DNA of 59,780 nucleotides from Lysobacteraceae bacterium (GTDB taxonomy: Bacteria; Pseudomonadota; Gammaproteobacteria; Xanthomonadales; Xanthomonadaceae), in NCBI GenBank assembly GCA_030681035.1, contig JAUXUI010000075.1, positions 1-59,780 of the forward strand, in the 5' to 3' direction. The translations under genes and the position numbers were made by a program. The notes beneath the pieces were generated by a model. The model was not told the DNA's origin, ran no database searches, and saw only the letters and a list, made by a program, of their open reading frames with translations. Shown here one piece after another: positions 12,336 to 22,173 of this stretch. Position 1 is the stretch's first letter. Every line of letters begins with the position of its first letter.

Positions 12336-13264
12336 GCCAACGCCTGCTGCTGCCAGCACGAGCGCGGCTTGCCGGTTTGCCCGCAGTCACCGGTGTTGCC
12401 GAACTGCTGGCGCGCGCCGACCCACTGCCTGCGCTGGCAGCGGGTTATCAGGCGCAGTTGCAACGGCAGATGCAATTATTGCCGCGCGGCTGGCCGTTGG
12501 CGGCGGTCACCCGGCAGGCCGAAGTTGGCGATGCCAGCGACGGCCATTGGTTGCGTGCCGACCCGGCGCATGTGCGTGCCGACATGACGGCAGTGCGCCT
12601 GCTCGCCTGCGGCGACATGGGTTTGAGTCAGGACGAGGCCGATGCCTTGCTGCGCCCGCTCAAGCCGCTGTTCGGTGATCTGGGTTGGCCGATCTCGGCG
12701 CCGTCACCCGAGCGCTGGTACGTGAGCCTGCCGCGTGATGCGCAACTGCCGGCATTCACCGACCCGGACAGCGCACTGGGTGCCGAGATTCACGATCTAT
12801 TGCCGCCGGGAAGCGACGGCCGGCGTTGGCGCACCGTGCTCAACGAGGCACAGATCGTGCTGCACAATCATCCAGTCAATGCCGAGCGCGCGCGCAGCGG
12901 CCGGATGCCGGTCAACAGCCTGTGGTTCCATGGCGGTGGGCGCTTGCCCGATCTGGTCGCCTGTGATGTGCAACTGGTGCAGAGCAATGATTTTTCACTG
13001 CGCGCCTTTGCCCGACAGGCCAGCGTGAGTGCTGCCGAGCTACCTGCACGCTATGTGCCAGGCACACAATCCGCACTGATCGATCTGCGCGCAGTGCGCG
13101 AACCGGCACAACTGGCCAATGATTGGCTGTTGCCGCTGCGCGCGGCGCTGCGCGCCGGCCAGGTGAGCGCGGTCGAGCTGGATTTCGCCGATGGCTATCG
13201 CCTGCTGTTGACCGGCGCGCAGCGTTGGCGTTTCTGGCGCCGTGCGCAAAGCTGGCCTGCGTGA
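12332..13264 (+). CDS. Conserved protein upstream of recJ (phosphoglycerate-mutase-like annotation, function unknown)
   Basis: A soluble 310-residue protein. The most conserved-looking part is '[20 protein letters not shown]' followed by '[15 protein letters not shown]', which I associate with a family often labelled cofactor-independent phosphoglycerate mutase or regulator and found beside recJ in proteobacteria. I do not see the metal-binding Asp/His set or the Ser nucleophile of true independent mutases, so I would not assign that enzyme activity. The start is TTG at 12332, overlapping the greA stop, with 'gagggag' about 11 bases upstream. Its own stop overlaps the recJ GTG (GTGA). Tight coupling to greA and recJ suggests a single transcript. 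Confidence 0.75.
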   Translation: MSQRLLLPARARLAGLPAVTGVAELLARADPLPALAAGYQAQLQRQMQLLPRGWPLAAVTRQAEVGDASDGHWLRADPAHVRADMTAVRLLACGDMGLSQDEADALLRPLKPLFGDLGWPISAPSPERWYVSLPRDAQLPAFTDPDSALGAEIHDLLPPGSDGRRWRTVLNEAQIVLHNHPVNAERARSGRMPVNSLWFHGGGRLPDLVACDVQLVQSNDFSLRAFARQASVSAAELPARYVPGTQSALIDLRAVREPAQLANDWLLPLRAALRAGQVSAVELDFADGYRLLLTGAQRWRFWRRAQSWPA

Positions 13265-15000
13265 CAGCAGTCGAGATCGTTCGTCGCCATAGTGCCGATG
13301 TTGGCGAATGGCCAGAACACGTTCCGCCGCTGTTGCGGCGGATACTTGGAGCACGTGGAATCGCCGATCACCAGCAAGCGCAATTGCGCTTGGTGCAGTT
13401 GCACCCGCCTGAATTGCTGGGCGGTATTGGCGACGCGGCGGAACTGCTGATCGCCGCCATCGCGCGCGATGCAGTGATCGTGATCACCGGCGACTTTGAT
13501 TGCGATGGTGCCACCGGCACGGCGGTGGCGGTGCGCGGCCTGCGCCTGCTTGGTGCGCGGCAGGTGCGTTATCGCGTGCCCAATCGCAGCACCCATGGTT
13601 ACGGCCTGTCGCCGGCATTGGTACGCGACATTGCGGTGATGTCGCCCAGCGTGGTGGTGACCGTCGATAGCGGCATCGCCTGCCATGCCGGTGTTGCTGC
13701 CGCCAAGGCAATGGGTTGGCAGGTCATCGTTACCGATCACCATCTGCCGGGCGCGCAATTGCCGGTGGCCGATGCCATCGTCAATCCCAATTGCGATGGC
13801 GATCCTTTCCCCAGTAAATCGCTGGCCGGGGTTGGGGTGATGTTTTACCTGCTGTTGGAAGTGCGCCGCCGGTTGCGCGCACAAGCGGCAGCGGGTGGCG
13901 AGGCCGATCTGTCGAGCCTGCTCGATCTGGTGGCGATCGGTACCGTGGCCGACATGGTCCGGCTCGATCACAACAACCGGATACTGGTTGCTGCCGGGCT
14001 GGCGCGGATCCGGCGCGGCCTTGGCAATGCCGGGGTGCAGGCGCTGATTGCCGTGTCCGGGCGCGAGAGCGCAAATCTGGCCAGCGCTGATATCGGCTTT
14101 GCCCTGGCGCCACGGCTGAATGCCGCCGGCCGACTTGAGGACATGTCGATCGGCATCGCTTGCCTGCTCAGCGATGAGCCGGAGCAGGCGCGGGTACTGG
14201 CGACCCAACTCGATGCGATCAATGCCGAGCGCCGCGTGGTGCAGCAGCAGATGGTTGATGAGGCCGAATCGCTTGCCGCCGCGATTGTGCTCGATGGCGA
14301 TGCGCTACCGGCGGCGCTGTGCCTGTTCGACCCAGGCTGGCATCCGGGTGTGGTCGGTCTGGTCGCCTCGCGGCTCAAGGATCGTTGGCATCGTCCGGTG
14401 CTCGCATTCGCTCCCGCAAGCCCCGAGGCCGGGCGCGGCGACGAGCCCTTGCGCGGTTCGGCGCGTTCAATCCCCGGCTTTCATATCCGCGATGCGCTGG
14501 CGCTGGTGGATGCCCGCCATCCGGGCATGATCGAGCGCTTCGGCGGCCATGCGATGGCGGCCGGGTTGAGCCTTGCGCACGATGTGCTGCCGGCATTCAG
14601 TGCCGCATTCACCGAGTGCGCGGTACAAATGCTGGAGCCCGCCATGCTGGCGCGGCAGATCCAAACCGATGGCCTCTTGCAGTCCGATGAGTTCACTCTC
14701 GCCAACGCGCAGGCGCTGGCGATGGCCGGGCCGTGGGGGCTGGGTTTTCCCGAACCGCTGTTCGATGGGGTGTTCGAGGTACTCGACTGGAAGTTGCTCG
14801 GCGAGCGCCACCTGCGCATGGAATTGCTGCCCGCAGCGGGCGGTTCGGCAATCACCGCCATCCACTTCGGCGGCTGGAGCGGGCAACCACCAGCAACAAC
14901 GCTACGGGTGGTGTATCAACTCGCCATCAACCGTTACCGTGGCCGCGAGGCTCTGCAGTTGATCATCCAGCATTGCGAACAGGCGTGCGCAAGTAGCTGA
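13261..15000 (+). CDS. recJ: Single-stranded-DNA-specific 5'-3' exonuclease RecJ
   Basis: Degrades single-stranded DNA 5' to 3' in RecF-pathway recombination, mismatch and base-excision repair. The 579-residue product is standard in length (E. coli 577). The DHH-family metal motifs are present: 'ITGDFDCDGATGTAVA' (motif I), 'TVDSGIA' (motif II), 'VTDHHLPG' (motif III, DHH) and 'DMVRLD'-type motif IV. The DHHA1 domain follows with 'RFGGHAMAAGLSL', and then an OB-like C-terminus. GTG at 13261, overlapping the upstream stop by four bases, gives the family N-terminus; the reading frame is open further upstream from 13123, but those codons overlap the previous gene. Confidence 0.97.
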   Translation: MTAVEIVRRHSADVGEWPEHVPPLLRRILGARGIADHQQAQLRLVQLHPPELLGGIGDAAELLIAAIARDAVIVITGDFDCDGATGTAVAVRGLRLLGARQVRYRVPNRSTHGYGLSPALVRDIAVMSPSVVVTVDSGIACHAGVAAAKAMGWQVIVTDHHLPGAQLPVADAIVNPNCDGDPFPSKSLAGVGVMFYLLLEVRRRLRAQAAAGGEADLSSLLDLVAIGTVADMVRLDHNNRILVAAGLARIRRGLGNAGVQALIAVSGRESANLASADIGFALAPRLNAAGRLEDMSIGIACLLSDEPEQARVLATQLDAINAERRVVQQQMVDEAESLAAAIVLDGDALPAALCLFDPGWHPGVVGLVASRLKDRWHRPVLAFAPASPEAGRGDEPLRGSARSIPGFHIRDALALVDARHPGMIERFGGHAMAAGLSLAHDVLPAFSAAFTECAVQMLEPAMLARQIQTDGLLQSDEFTLANAQALAMAGPWGLGFPEPLFDGVFEVLDWKLLGERHLRMELLPAAGGSAITAIHFGGWSGQPPATTLRVVYQLAINRYRGREALQLIIQHCEQACASS

Positions 15001-15098
15001 CGCCCGATGGGAGTTTGAATGGGCGGGGTGCGGCATTGAAGCTGCCCGGAATCGATCCCGAAGCGATGGCTGCATCGCACAGCGGACGATGATGCTTG

Positions 15099-16895
15099 TC
15101 AATGACCGATACGCAGGCGTTCAAATAACCAGAGTGCGGCAAGCGACAGCAGCCATGCCAGTGCGTATGGAAAGGGCGATGCGCGGATCGTTGCGCTTGC
15201 CTGCTGCGGTTGTGATGCACCCGGATAGGTTGCCAGTCGTGCGGTGCCGAGTTGCTCGCGCCATGCTTGCATTGCGGTGTAGGCATTGCGTTCGTGTACG
15301 TAGAACGGCCACGCCTGATCGGATGATTGCAATACATGCCAGCCTGCCGATTGCGGCCAGAATCCGGCGCAACGTTGGCCATGATTGTTGTCATGAGCAA
15401 GCAAGGCAACGATGCGCTCATCGGGCGTCAGTACGCGCATCTCGGCGCTGGCGCAAACAAGTGTTTGGATTCCGACGTGACCATTGTCGGGTGTGAATCG
15501 TGGTGCGGGAATTGCGCCTGGCCGGGCAATTACTGATAGCGCATCACGCCATAGATTGGCGTGTTCGTTGGCGGCGCCGGACAGCACCAGACGGAAGCTG
15601 TCGGTGAGCCACCACAGCGCCACCCGGCCGCGACCTGCGGCATGCCATAGCGCCAGCGCTTCGCCGTCGTCGGCATGCAGCAAGGGGCGTGCAGCGTCTG
15701 CTTCGACGCGCAGCGTGCGCCGCGATAACTCCTGTTGTTTTTGTGGTGTCGCGTTGTTCGTACTGTCTATCGAGTTGACGGGTTGCTGCCGGCGCAAGCG
15801 AATCGTGCGCGACACATCGGCGCTGTTGACGGCAAAACCCAGTGCAGCGAGTTGCTGTTGCTGGTTGCGGTCGGGCTCGTCACTGAGCAGCACCAGCACG
15901 CCAAGGCCGGCATGTACTGCGTTCAATACGACGCTGCGTTCATCGCTGCCCAGGCTATACCAGGCACGATCATCAAGGAGCAGCACATCGATGTTGGCGA
16001 GCGCGGCGGCGCTGAGGTCGGACGCTTGATCGCGCAGATTTACCACCGGGCTGATACGCAGATCGCTGCGCAGTTGCAGGCCGGCATCGCGTATCCAGCG
16101 GCGCAGATATTTGAGCTCGGCATTGGTGCCGCCGGCACGCAAGGCCACCCGCAATGGATCGCCGCTGCGCGTCGCCACCGGCACGGCGTGGGTTTCACGC
16201 ACGTGATTGTCGGCATCGAGCAGCCGTAGTTGAAAAATGGCTTGGCCGGGGCTGCGTGCCTGCGCGTTCAGCACAAAGCGACCCTGGGCATCGATCGTGA
16301 TGCGGTCGATGACACTGTCATCGGGCGCAAGCAGCATGGCCTTGGTCAGCATGGCCTTGGTATCGGTGCCGCCGTTGACACGGCCACGCAATTGCCAGTT
16401 CTGGCCGGCACGCGGCCAGTGTGGCGGTGCCAGCTCGATCAGGCCAGTGGGCATGGCGCTCGCGCTGAAACGCAGATCAAGGCCGCGTGCGGCATCCCGG
16501 TCGCGCGCGCTGAGCCCGTTGCCGATGACGTGCAGTTGGCGGATGTTGCCATGGCGACGCAGTGCGGTGGCGAGATCGGGCACTCGCTCGACAGCAATGC
16601 CTTGCGGCGCTTCGGGCAGGGCAACGGCTGGCTCGGCGGCATGGATGTCGGCATTGGCGCCGGCAGTCAATACGGCAAGTTCTGCATCGGGCCGGGATTG
16701 CAGCGGCGGAAACAGAGCCAACCAGAGCAGCGTGGCGCTCAGTGCATGCAACGCGATCAGTGCGGCAACACGCCATGCGCGTGGCTGGCGAAATCCGGAG
16801 GCAGGGGTGCGTACGGCTTGCGCGATCAGCCGCGCACTGCTGATCACCAGGACGCCTGCCAAAAGGGCTGCGATGACGCTCTGCAGATCACTCAT
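15099..16895 (-). CDS. Large inner-membrane protein, last gene of the MoxR/DUF58 operon
   Basis: 598 residues. There are two N-terminal membrane helices (about residues 5-25 and 42-63) and one at the extreme C-terminus ('YALAWLLSLAALWLFERL'), so a large periplasmic domain is held between anchors. The middle region contains a segment resembling a glutamine-amidotransferase-like fold ('ANIDVLLLDDRAWYSLGSDE', 'HAGLGVLVLLSDE'). Proteins of this shape close many MoxR-DUF58-BatA operons in proteobacteria. I recognise no catalytic triad. Its start overlaps the preceding stop by four bases (16892-16895), so it is translationally coupled to the DUF4175-like gene. Function unknown; probably an assembly or quality-control partner of the MoxR ATPase. 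Confidence 0.8.
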   Translation of the reverse strand: MSDLQSVIAALLAGVLVISSARLIAQAVRTPASGFRQPRAWRVAALIALHALSATLLWLALFPPLQSRPDAELAVLTAGANADIHAAEPAVALPEAPQGIAVERVPDLATALRRHGNIRQLHVIGNGLSARDRDAARGLDLRFSASAMPTGLIELAPPHWPRAGQNWQLRGRVNGGTDTKAMLTKAMLLAPDDSVIDRITIDAQGRFVLNAQARSPGQAIFQLRLLDADNHVRETHAVPVATRSGDPLRVALRAGGTNAELKYLRRWIRDAGLQLRSDLRISPVVNLRDQASDLSAAALANIDVLLLDDRAWYSLGSDERSVVLNAVHAGLGVLVLLSDEPDRNQQQQLAALGFAVNSADVSRTIRLRRQQPVNSIDSTNNATPQKQQELSRRTLRVEADAARPLLHADDGEALALWHAAGRGRVALWWLTDSFRLVLSGAANEHANLWRDALSVIARPGAIPAPRFTPDNGHVGIQTLVCASAEMRVLTPDERIVALLAHDNNHGQRCAGFWPQSAGWHVLQSSDQAWPFYVHERNAYTAMQAWREQLGTARLATYPGASQPQQASATIRASPFPYALAWLLSLAALWLFERLRIGH

Positions 16896-19033
16896 GGCTG
16901 CGCCTCGTCAGGATGGTCTTGTTCGATTGCATCAAGATAGGCGCGTGCCGAATCGGAAAGCTGTGGGCGCAACTGCGCATGTGCCGGTGGTGTGGGCAGC
17001 AGTGGCCACAGTGCGTGTTTGAGTTGCACCCGGCATTGGCTGCATGTTGGGTCACGGCGCAACGTAGCGGTTGCTGCGAGGGCATCGAGCAACGCGCCAT
17101 CGGGGTCGTCTTGCGCGATGATCCAGTTGCTCAGTGCGGCGAGTTCGTTACCGACGCTGTCAGCGGGCTGATCGAGTGCCTGCCACGCCGCAGCCACGGC
17201 TATGCGCTCACGCTCGACGTTGCGCAGCGGATCACTGCGTGAGCGCTGGCCGGAAGGTTTGCCGCCAAGCCGGCGGGCAAAGTCGATCGGCGGCAACTCC
17301 AACCCGACACGCGACAGATAAATGCGGCTGGCCTGTTGCACCTGCTTGATGAATGCCAGCGCGCGATAGGCATGCGGCAATGCGTCACTTGGCTGGCCTT
17401 GACGCAGCATGCCTTCGGATTGCCACATCGCATCCAGTGCCGATTTGAGCAGGGCACGGGTGGCCGGGTCGAACAGGGTGGTGGCTTCGGCGTGATCGTG
17501 GCTGTGGCCAAATTGCGCCACCACGGCAACGTCATCACCCAGCTGTGCCGGCTCGGCATCGTGATCATGATCCGGGTCGCCGTGGCCGGGGTCGGATGCG
17601 GTTTCGTTGCTGTCGTCAGCCTGCGGCGGACGCTCGTTCACTTCGGTTTCTTCACCGAGAAACTGGCCATAGCGCAGGCGCAGGATGCGTTGGTCCACAC
17701 CGATAGCGTCGGAGCGATCCACAAATGTTGCTTTCGACAATTGCGCTCGCTCGGCGATCAGCGCTTCAGTGTCGATGATGATCTGCCGTTGGCTGCGGAA
17801 ATACGCGGGCAAAGTCGATTGCACGATACCTTCCAGCGCGTCGCTGGCAGCGCTTGCTGGCGGTGGCCAGCGCAGGATCAGGCTTGGGTGCTTGCTGACA
17901 TTGGCTTGTGGCTGACGGTTGTCGCGCACCGACAGGCGCACGATCAAGTCATCACCTTCGGCAAAGCCCAATGCATCAAGATCGATGGCATGGCGATATT
18001 GACGACGAATTGCGCTGCCGCTGCCGACAAGCGTGGTCACGCTGTCACTGAACTGGACATTTTCGCCACTGCCTTGGCTGTGGGTCATTGCGGCTTCAAC
18101 GCGTCCAAGCCCATAGTCGTCGCTGGCCTCGAAACGCAGTATCCAGGTGCGTTGTCCCGATTGACGCAGGCTCAGCGCCTGGGTCGGCTCGATCATCCGC
18201 AGGTTGGGTGCCAGGTCGGGAGTGGTCTGGATGCGGTACAGCCGCGAACTGGATTCGCTCAGCGCAGCGCCCGTTTCCAGCCGATACAAGGCGGGTGCCG
18301 ACACCTCGCGTTCACCCTGCCATTCGCCTGCCACGGGCTGTAACTCCAGCGCGCTGCCATCGAGAAACATCAGGCTTGCCTGAGCCGGCTCTGGCTCGAA
18401 GTGCAACCGCCAGCGCAGACGCGCACCTTGCACCACTTCGGTATCGAGTTCGTCGCTGGTATAGGCGGAAAGACCGGTGTATGGCGGCGGGGTGATGTCG
18501 ATTTGCGCCCTGACCAGGTGCGGCAAGATGATCGCTGCCTCGGCTGCGGCAACCGGAGCGGGTTGTATTGGCTGCGCTGTTGGCCTGGCAGGCAACAGCA
18601 CGACAGCCGCGATGGCAACGGCAGCCAGCAGCCAGATCGACAGCAGTGTGGTGCGCGGCCATGCCAGGCAGAGGTCGGCAGCGCGCACGTTGTACAGGCG
18701 AGTTGCGATGCGTGCGCGTTGCAGTTGCGTCAGCGGTGGCAGGTTGGCCGGGTGCTGCAATAACAGTGTGCTGCTATCGTCCATGCTGCGATGTTTGCTG
18801 TCGAGTTGCCGGCATAGCCACGGCAAATCGAGACGGCTGGCATAACCGATGGCAATCAAGGCACTGGCGGCAAGCAGGCTTGCCAATATTCCGCTTGCCG
18901 CATCGCTACCCAACCAGCGCCAGCCGGCAGCCACAGCTACGGCCAGCGCCGGCAGCGCGCAAGCCAGCACAATCAGTGCCCGGCGCAGGCGCGCGGCGCG
19001 CAGCAAGCTTGCGAGTTGTACGCGGGTGCTCAT
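16892..19033 (-). CDS. DUF4175-like membrane-anchored protein in the MoxR operon
   Basis: 713 residues. Two N-terminal hydrophobic helices (about 18-65) and a third near 130-150 ('LLSIWLLAAVAIAAVVLLPA') precede a long hydrophilic domain with beta-rich stretches such as 'RLYRIQTTPDLAPNLRMIEP'. Around residue 480 is an acidic, His-rich linker ('DPGHGDPDHDHDAEPAQ', then 'GHSHDHAE') that could bind metal or simply be disordered. The organisation resembles DUF4175-type proteins of alphaproteobacteria. Only position and topology support a link to the neighbouring MoxR and BatA-like proteins. It overlaps both neighbours by four bases. Confidence 0.75.
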   Translation of the reverse strand: MSTRVQLASLLRAARLRRALIVLACALPALAVAVAAGWRWLGSDAASGILASLLAASALIAIGYASRLDLPWLCRQLDSKHRSMDDSSTLLLQHPANLPPLTQLQRARIATRLYNVRAADLCLAWPRTTLLSIWLLAAVAIAAVVLLPARPTAQPIQPAPVAAAEAAIILPHLVRAQIDITPPPYTGLSAYTSDELDTEVVQGARLRWRLHFEPEPAQASLMFLDGSALELQPVAGEWQGEREVSAPALYRLETGAALSESSSRLYRIQTTPDLAPNLRMIEPTQALSLRQSGQRTWILRFEASDDYGLGRVEAAMTHSQGSGENVQFSDSVTTLVGSGSAIRRQYRHAIDLDALGFAEGDDLIVRLSVRDNRQPQANVSKHPSLILRWPPPASAASDALEGIVQSTLPAYFRSQRQIIIDTEALIAERAQLSKATFVDRSDAIGVDQRILRLRYGQFLGEETEVNERPPQADDSNETASDPGHGDPDHDHDAEPAQLGDDVAVVAQFGHSHDHAEATTLFDPATRALLKSALDAMWQSEGMLRQGQPSDALPHAYRALAFIKQVQQASRIYLSRVGLELPPIDFARRLGGKPSGQRSRSDPLRNVERERIAVAAAWQALDQPADSVGNELAALSNWIIAQDDPDGALLDALAATATLRRDPTCSQCRVQLKHALWPLLPTPPAHAQLRPQLSDSARAYLDAIEQDHPDEAQP

Positions 19034-20223
19034 GCCCGACTCGCTTTGCGGCGGTTACTGGCAAGCAGCCGTTCGAGCAGCCACAGGGCGGCGATCAACC
19101 AGATCATCGCCTCGCGCAGCGGCTCGCCACGAGGCGGCCATGCCGCCATGCCTTGCGTTGGCATGGCATCTTTTGCCATCGCCCGATCTGCTGTACGTGC
19201 CGGCGGATTTAGCCAACCGTGCAGCAGCGTCGGGAACTCGGGATTCAGCAACTCGGGCAATTGCGCAAGATCGAGCGAGCCATGCACGATCAGCAATCGG
19301 CCCTTGCCGCTGCGCTGCGCTGAAAGCCAGGTGTCGGCCTGCTGGCTGCGCCAGAGTTCGACCCTGTCAGCAGCGGGGATTGCCGCCGCATCACTTGCGC
19401 GCAATACGTTGCCACCGGCGGCAAGCCAGCGTTCGTTGGCGGGTGACAACGCCTCGCTGGAAAGCCACAGCAGCCAGTCGCTGTTGGCTGGTAGCGCGAC
19501 ATCCGTCGTTGCGGTGTCAATCACAAATGACGGTTTGGCGGATGCGTCAACATGATCCTCTGTGCCTGCATTCCACGCCTTGGCTGCGGCAGTGAAGTAG
19601 CGGTTGATGCCGGCGTGGGCAAGGTCATGACGGATCGCCACGGTTTGCGTGCGTGGCGTGGGTTGTTCGGTTTCGCCAACATCCGGTCGCGCAGCGACGA
19701 TGCGCCAATCCACTGGGCGGCTCAGCGTGATGCGCTGCGCATCCAGGCCGGGCAATCGTTCGGGGACGATGACCGTGAGTGATTGGCTGGCAGTCAGCGT
19801 GGCATCGAGTTCACGCAGCAGGCTGGCGGTCGCTGCCGGTGGTTGCGACTGTGCGTTGTCGAACACCGGAAATCCGGGCGCCAGCCAATGCCAACGGGCA
19901 TCGCGCAATGTCGGGTCATCGATGAGTGCAGCGGGGTCGGCGCCGGGTACCACCACCACCCACGCACGTTCGCTGCTTTCGCCAAACCACAGCGGTTGCG
20001 CCAGCAACAGCACCACCGCTGTCAGCAACAGCAAGCGCAGCGCCAGCAACAGCCATTCATCGATGCGCAGCCGGCGCCGGGCGCGCTCCTTCGCGCGCAG
20101 CCAGCGCAGCGCGGCGAAAGCCATCAATTGGCGATCGCTGCGCCGGGTCAGGTGAATCAGCAGCGGCAGCAGCAGCGCTGCCAATGCTGCCAGTGCGGCG
20201 GGAAACAGCAGGCCGATGCTCAT
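19030..20223 (-). CDS. BatA-like membrane protein (aerotolerance-regulator N-terminal domain)
   Basis: 397 residues. The start 'MSIGLLFPAALAALAALLLPLLIHLTRRSDRQ' shows the BatA N-terminal domain: a first helix, a basic 'RRS' turn, then 'EWLLLALRLLLLTAVVLLLAQPLWF' as a second helix. The C-terminus ends with a further helix ('MIWLIAALWLLERLL'). The periplasmic part is Ala/Asp-rich without a complete von Willebrand MIDAS motif, unlike canonical BatA. By family knowledge such proteins act with MoxR ATPases in envelope stress resistance. Four-base overlaps on both sides indicate strict co-translation. Confidence 0.85.
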   Translation of the reverse strand: MSIGLLFPAALAALAALLLPLLIHLTRRSDRQLMAFAALRWLRAKERARRRLRIDEWLLLALRLLLLTAVVLLLAQPLWFGESSERAWVVVVPGADPAALIDDPTLRDARWHWLAPGFPVFDNAQSQPPAATASLLRELDATLTASQSLTVIVPERLPGLDAQRITLSRPVDWRIVAARPDVGETEQPTPRTQTVAIRHDLAHAGINRYFTAAAKAWNAGTEDHVDASAKPSFVIDTATTDVALPANSDWLLWLSSEALSPANERWLAAGGNVLRASDAAAIPAADRVELWRSQQADTWLSAQRSGKGRLLIVHGSLDLAQLPELLNPEFPTLLHGWLNPPARTADRAMAKDAMPTQGMAAWPPRGEPLREAMIWLIAALWLLERLLASNRRKASRA

Positions 20224-21155
20224 CGCTGACCCGCACCGGTAGCTGCGCGATCAGCAAACAACTGCTGCAACGGCGTATCGACCGGCTGATCCAGAAACAG
20301 GGTAGCCAGATCGATGCCACTGGCGGCGAGGCGCGATTGCAATTGCGCACGCGCCTCGGCAAAGCGGGCGAGATAATCCGCACGCATGGCTTCGGCATTG
20401 CCCAGCACTTCATCGCCGGTTTCCGGATCACGGAAACGGAAGTCGCCGCGAAACGGAAAATCGCGCTCGCCAACGCTGAGTATCTGGATAAAACGCAATT
20501 CACGTCGGGCAGCTGCCAGGCGCTCGGCCAATGCCACGCCGGCCTCGTCAAACCCATCCGAAAGCAGCAACACCAGCGCGTTGGCACCAAGGTGTTGCCA
20601 TAACGGCCGCAATGCGGCTTCGTCCGGCCATTGGCCATGTGCCTGCAGCGCGTGCAGTTGATGCAGGCAGCGATCCCGCTGCCGGGTGCCACTGCCTGCG
20701 GGCAGCAGATCGATGCCGCGATCATTCACCGCCACCACACCAAAGCGTTCACCCTGCGCCAGGGCCAATTCCAGCACGCAAGCGGCAATGCTGCGTGCCG
20801 CAGCAAGGCGCGTCAACGCGGGATTGTCGGGGTCGCTTTGCGCCATTGACGCCGAGGCGTCAATCAGCAACCACACCGTGAGCGGGCTTTCGCGCTCGGC
20901 CTCGCGCACAAAGTGACGGTCCGAACGGGCGTAGAGTTTCCAGTCCACGCTGCGCGGGTCATCGCCCGGCTGATAGGCGCGATACTGGGCAAACTCCAGC
21001 CCCGGCCCTTGATTGCGGCTGCTTTGCAGGCCAATGCCAGGGGTGTGCGTTGGCCGCCGCATACGCAAATGCAGTGTACGCAGGCGCGCCCGCACTACCG
21101 GCGGTATCAGCTCGTAATCAGCTTGCCCATCATGGTCGGTCACGTGTGCCGCCAT
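20220..21155 (-). CDS. DUF58 domain protein, MoxR partner
   Basis: A soluble 311-residue protein with the DUF58 signature 'FAQYRAYQPGDDPRSVDWKL' followed by 'ARSDRHFVREAERES'. A von Willebrand-like segment 'VWLLIDASASMAQSD' carries the DxSxS metal-site pattern, and 'LVLLLSDGFDEAG' fits the later strand of that fold. DUF58 proteins are the near-universal neighbours of MoxR ATPases and are thought to be their adaptors or substrates. Its ATG overlaps the moxR stop by one base (TAATG), so the two are probably made in fixed ratio. Confidence 0.92.
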   Translation of the reverse strand: MAAHVTDHDGQADYELIPPVVRARLRTLHLRMRRPTHTPGIGLQSSRNQGPGLEFAQYRAYQPGDDPRSVDWKLYARSDRHFVREAERESPLTVWLLIDASASMAQSDPDNPALTRLAAARSIAACVLELALAQGERFGVVAVNDRGIDLLPAGSGTRQRDRCLHQLHALQAHGQWPDEAALRPLWQHLGANALVLLLSDGFDEAGVALAERLAAARRELRFIQILSVGERDFPFRGDFRFRDPETGDEVLGNAEAMRADYLARFAEARAQLQSRLAASGIDLATLFLDQPVDTPLQQLFADRAATGAGQR

Positions 21156-22156
21156 TATTTGCCATCGGGGTAGGGCACGGCCTCAAGCAGTACCGCGATC
21201 ACATCGTCGGCACTGCGTCGCTCGGCTTCGGCAACAAACGAGAGCAGCAGGCGATGGCGCATAACGGGTGCTGCCAAGGCCCTGACATCCTCGCGGGTGG
21301 CGGCGAGACGGCCGTGCAACAGCGCACGCGCTTTGGCCGCCAACACCAGTGCCTGCCCGGCGCGCGGCCCGGCACCCCAGCGCACCCACTGCCGGACGGG
21401 TTCGAGGGTGCTGTCCTGTGGTCGGCTGGCACGAACCAGCCGCGTGATCCAGAGTGTCAGATCATCGGAGATAGGCACGTCGCGCACCAGCCGTTGCAGA
21501 TGCAGCAATTCATCACCGCTCATTACCGGTGTCACCCGCTCCGAGTGCGAGCCGGTGGTCAGGGTAAGGATATTGCGCTCCTGCGCCTCGCTGGGGTAAT
21601 CCACGCGGACATGCAGCAAGAAGCGGTCGAGCTGCGCCTCGGGCAAGGGGTAGGTGCCCGCCTGTTCCAGCGGGTTTTGCGTGGCGAGGACGAAGAACGG
21701 TTCCGGCAGGGGATGGGTGACACCGGCGTAGCTGACGGTGTGCTCCTGCATCGCCTCAAGCAATGCAGCCTGGGTTTTTGGCGGGGTGCGGTTGAGCTCA
21801 TCGGCGAGCAGCAGATGGGTGAACACAGGGCCGGGTTGAAACTTGAAATGACGACGACCGGTGCCGTGGTCTTCTTCCAGTATTTCGGTGCCGATGATGT
21901 CGCTGGGCATCAGGTCAGGGGTGAACTGCACGCGATGGAAGTCCAGCGCCAGCGCTTGCCCCAAGGTGCGAACAAGCAAGGTTTTGCCCAGCCCGGGCGC
22001 GCCTTCCAGCAGGCAGTGACCACCAGCCAACAGAGTGATCAACAACTGCTCGACCACCTCGCTTTGTCCGATAACCGCACGCTCGATGGCCGCGCGCAAC
22101 TGGTTCAGGCGGCCAATTTCGGCGCTGATGGTGGTTTCGGTAAGCGGTGTACTCAT
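21155..22156 (-). CDS. MoxR-family AAA+ ATPase
   Basis: A chaperone-like AAA+ ATPase of 333 residues. Walker A is 'GAPGLGKTLL' near residue 51; Walker B and its extension are 'LLLADELNRTPPKTQAALLE'; the sensor-type 'LATQNPLEQAGTYPLPEAQL' is intact. MoxR proteins use ATP to mature or insert metal cofactors or activate partner complexes; the substrate here is unknown. ATG at 22156 is chosen because AGGAG lies 8 bases upstream and the protein then begins like other MoxRs; the frame is open to 22264. Followed directly by DUF58, BatA-like and two more membrane-protein genes. Confidence 0.95.
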   Translation of the reverse strand: MSTPLTETTISAEIGRLNQLRAAIERAVIGQSEVVEQLLITLLAGGHCLLEGAPGLGKTLLVRTLGQALALDFHRVQFTPDLMPSDIIGTEILEEDHGTGRRHFKFQPGPVFTHLLLADELNRTPPKTQAALLEAMQEHTVSYAGVTHPLPEPFFVLATQNPLEQAGTYPLPEAQLDRFLLHVRVDYPSEAQERNILTLTTGSHSERVTPVMSGDELLHLQRLVRDVPISDDLTLWITRLVRASRPQDSTLEPVRQWVRWGAGPRAGQALVLAAKARALLHGRLAATREDVRALAAPVMRHRLLLSFVAEAERRSADDVIAVLLEAVPYPDGK

Positions 22157-22173
22157 GCAACGGACTCCTGGTT

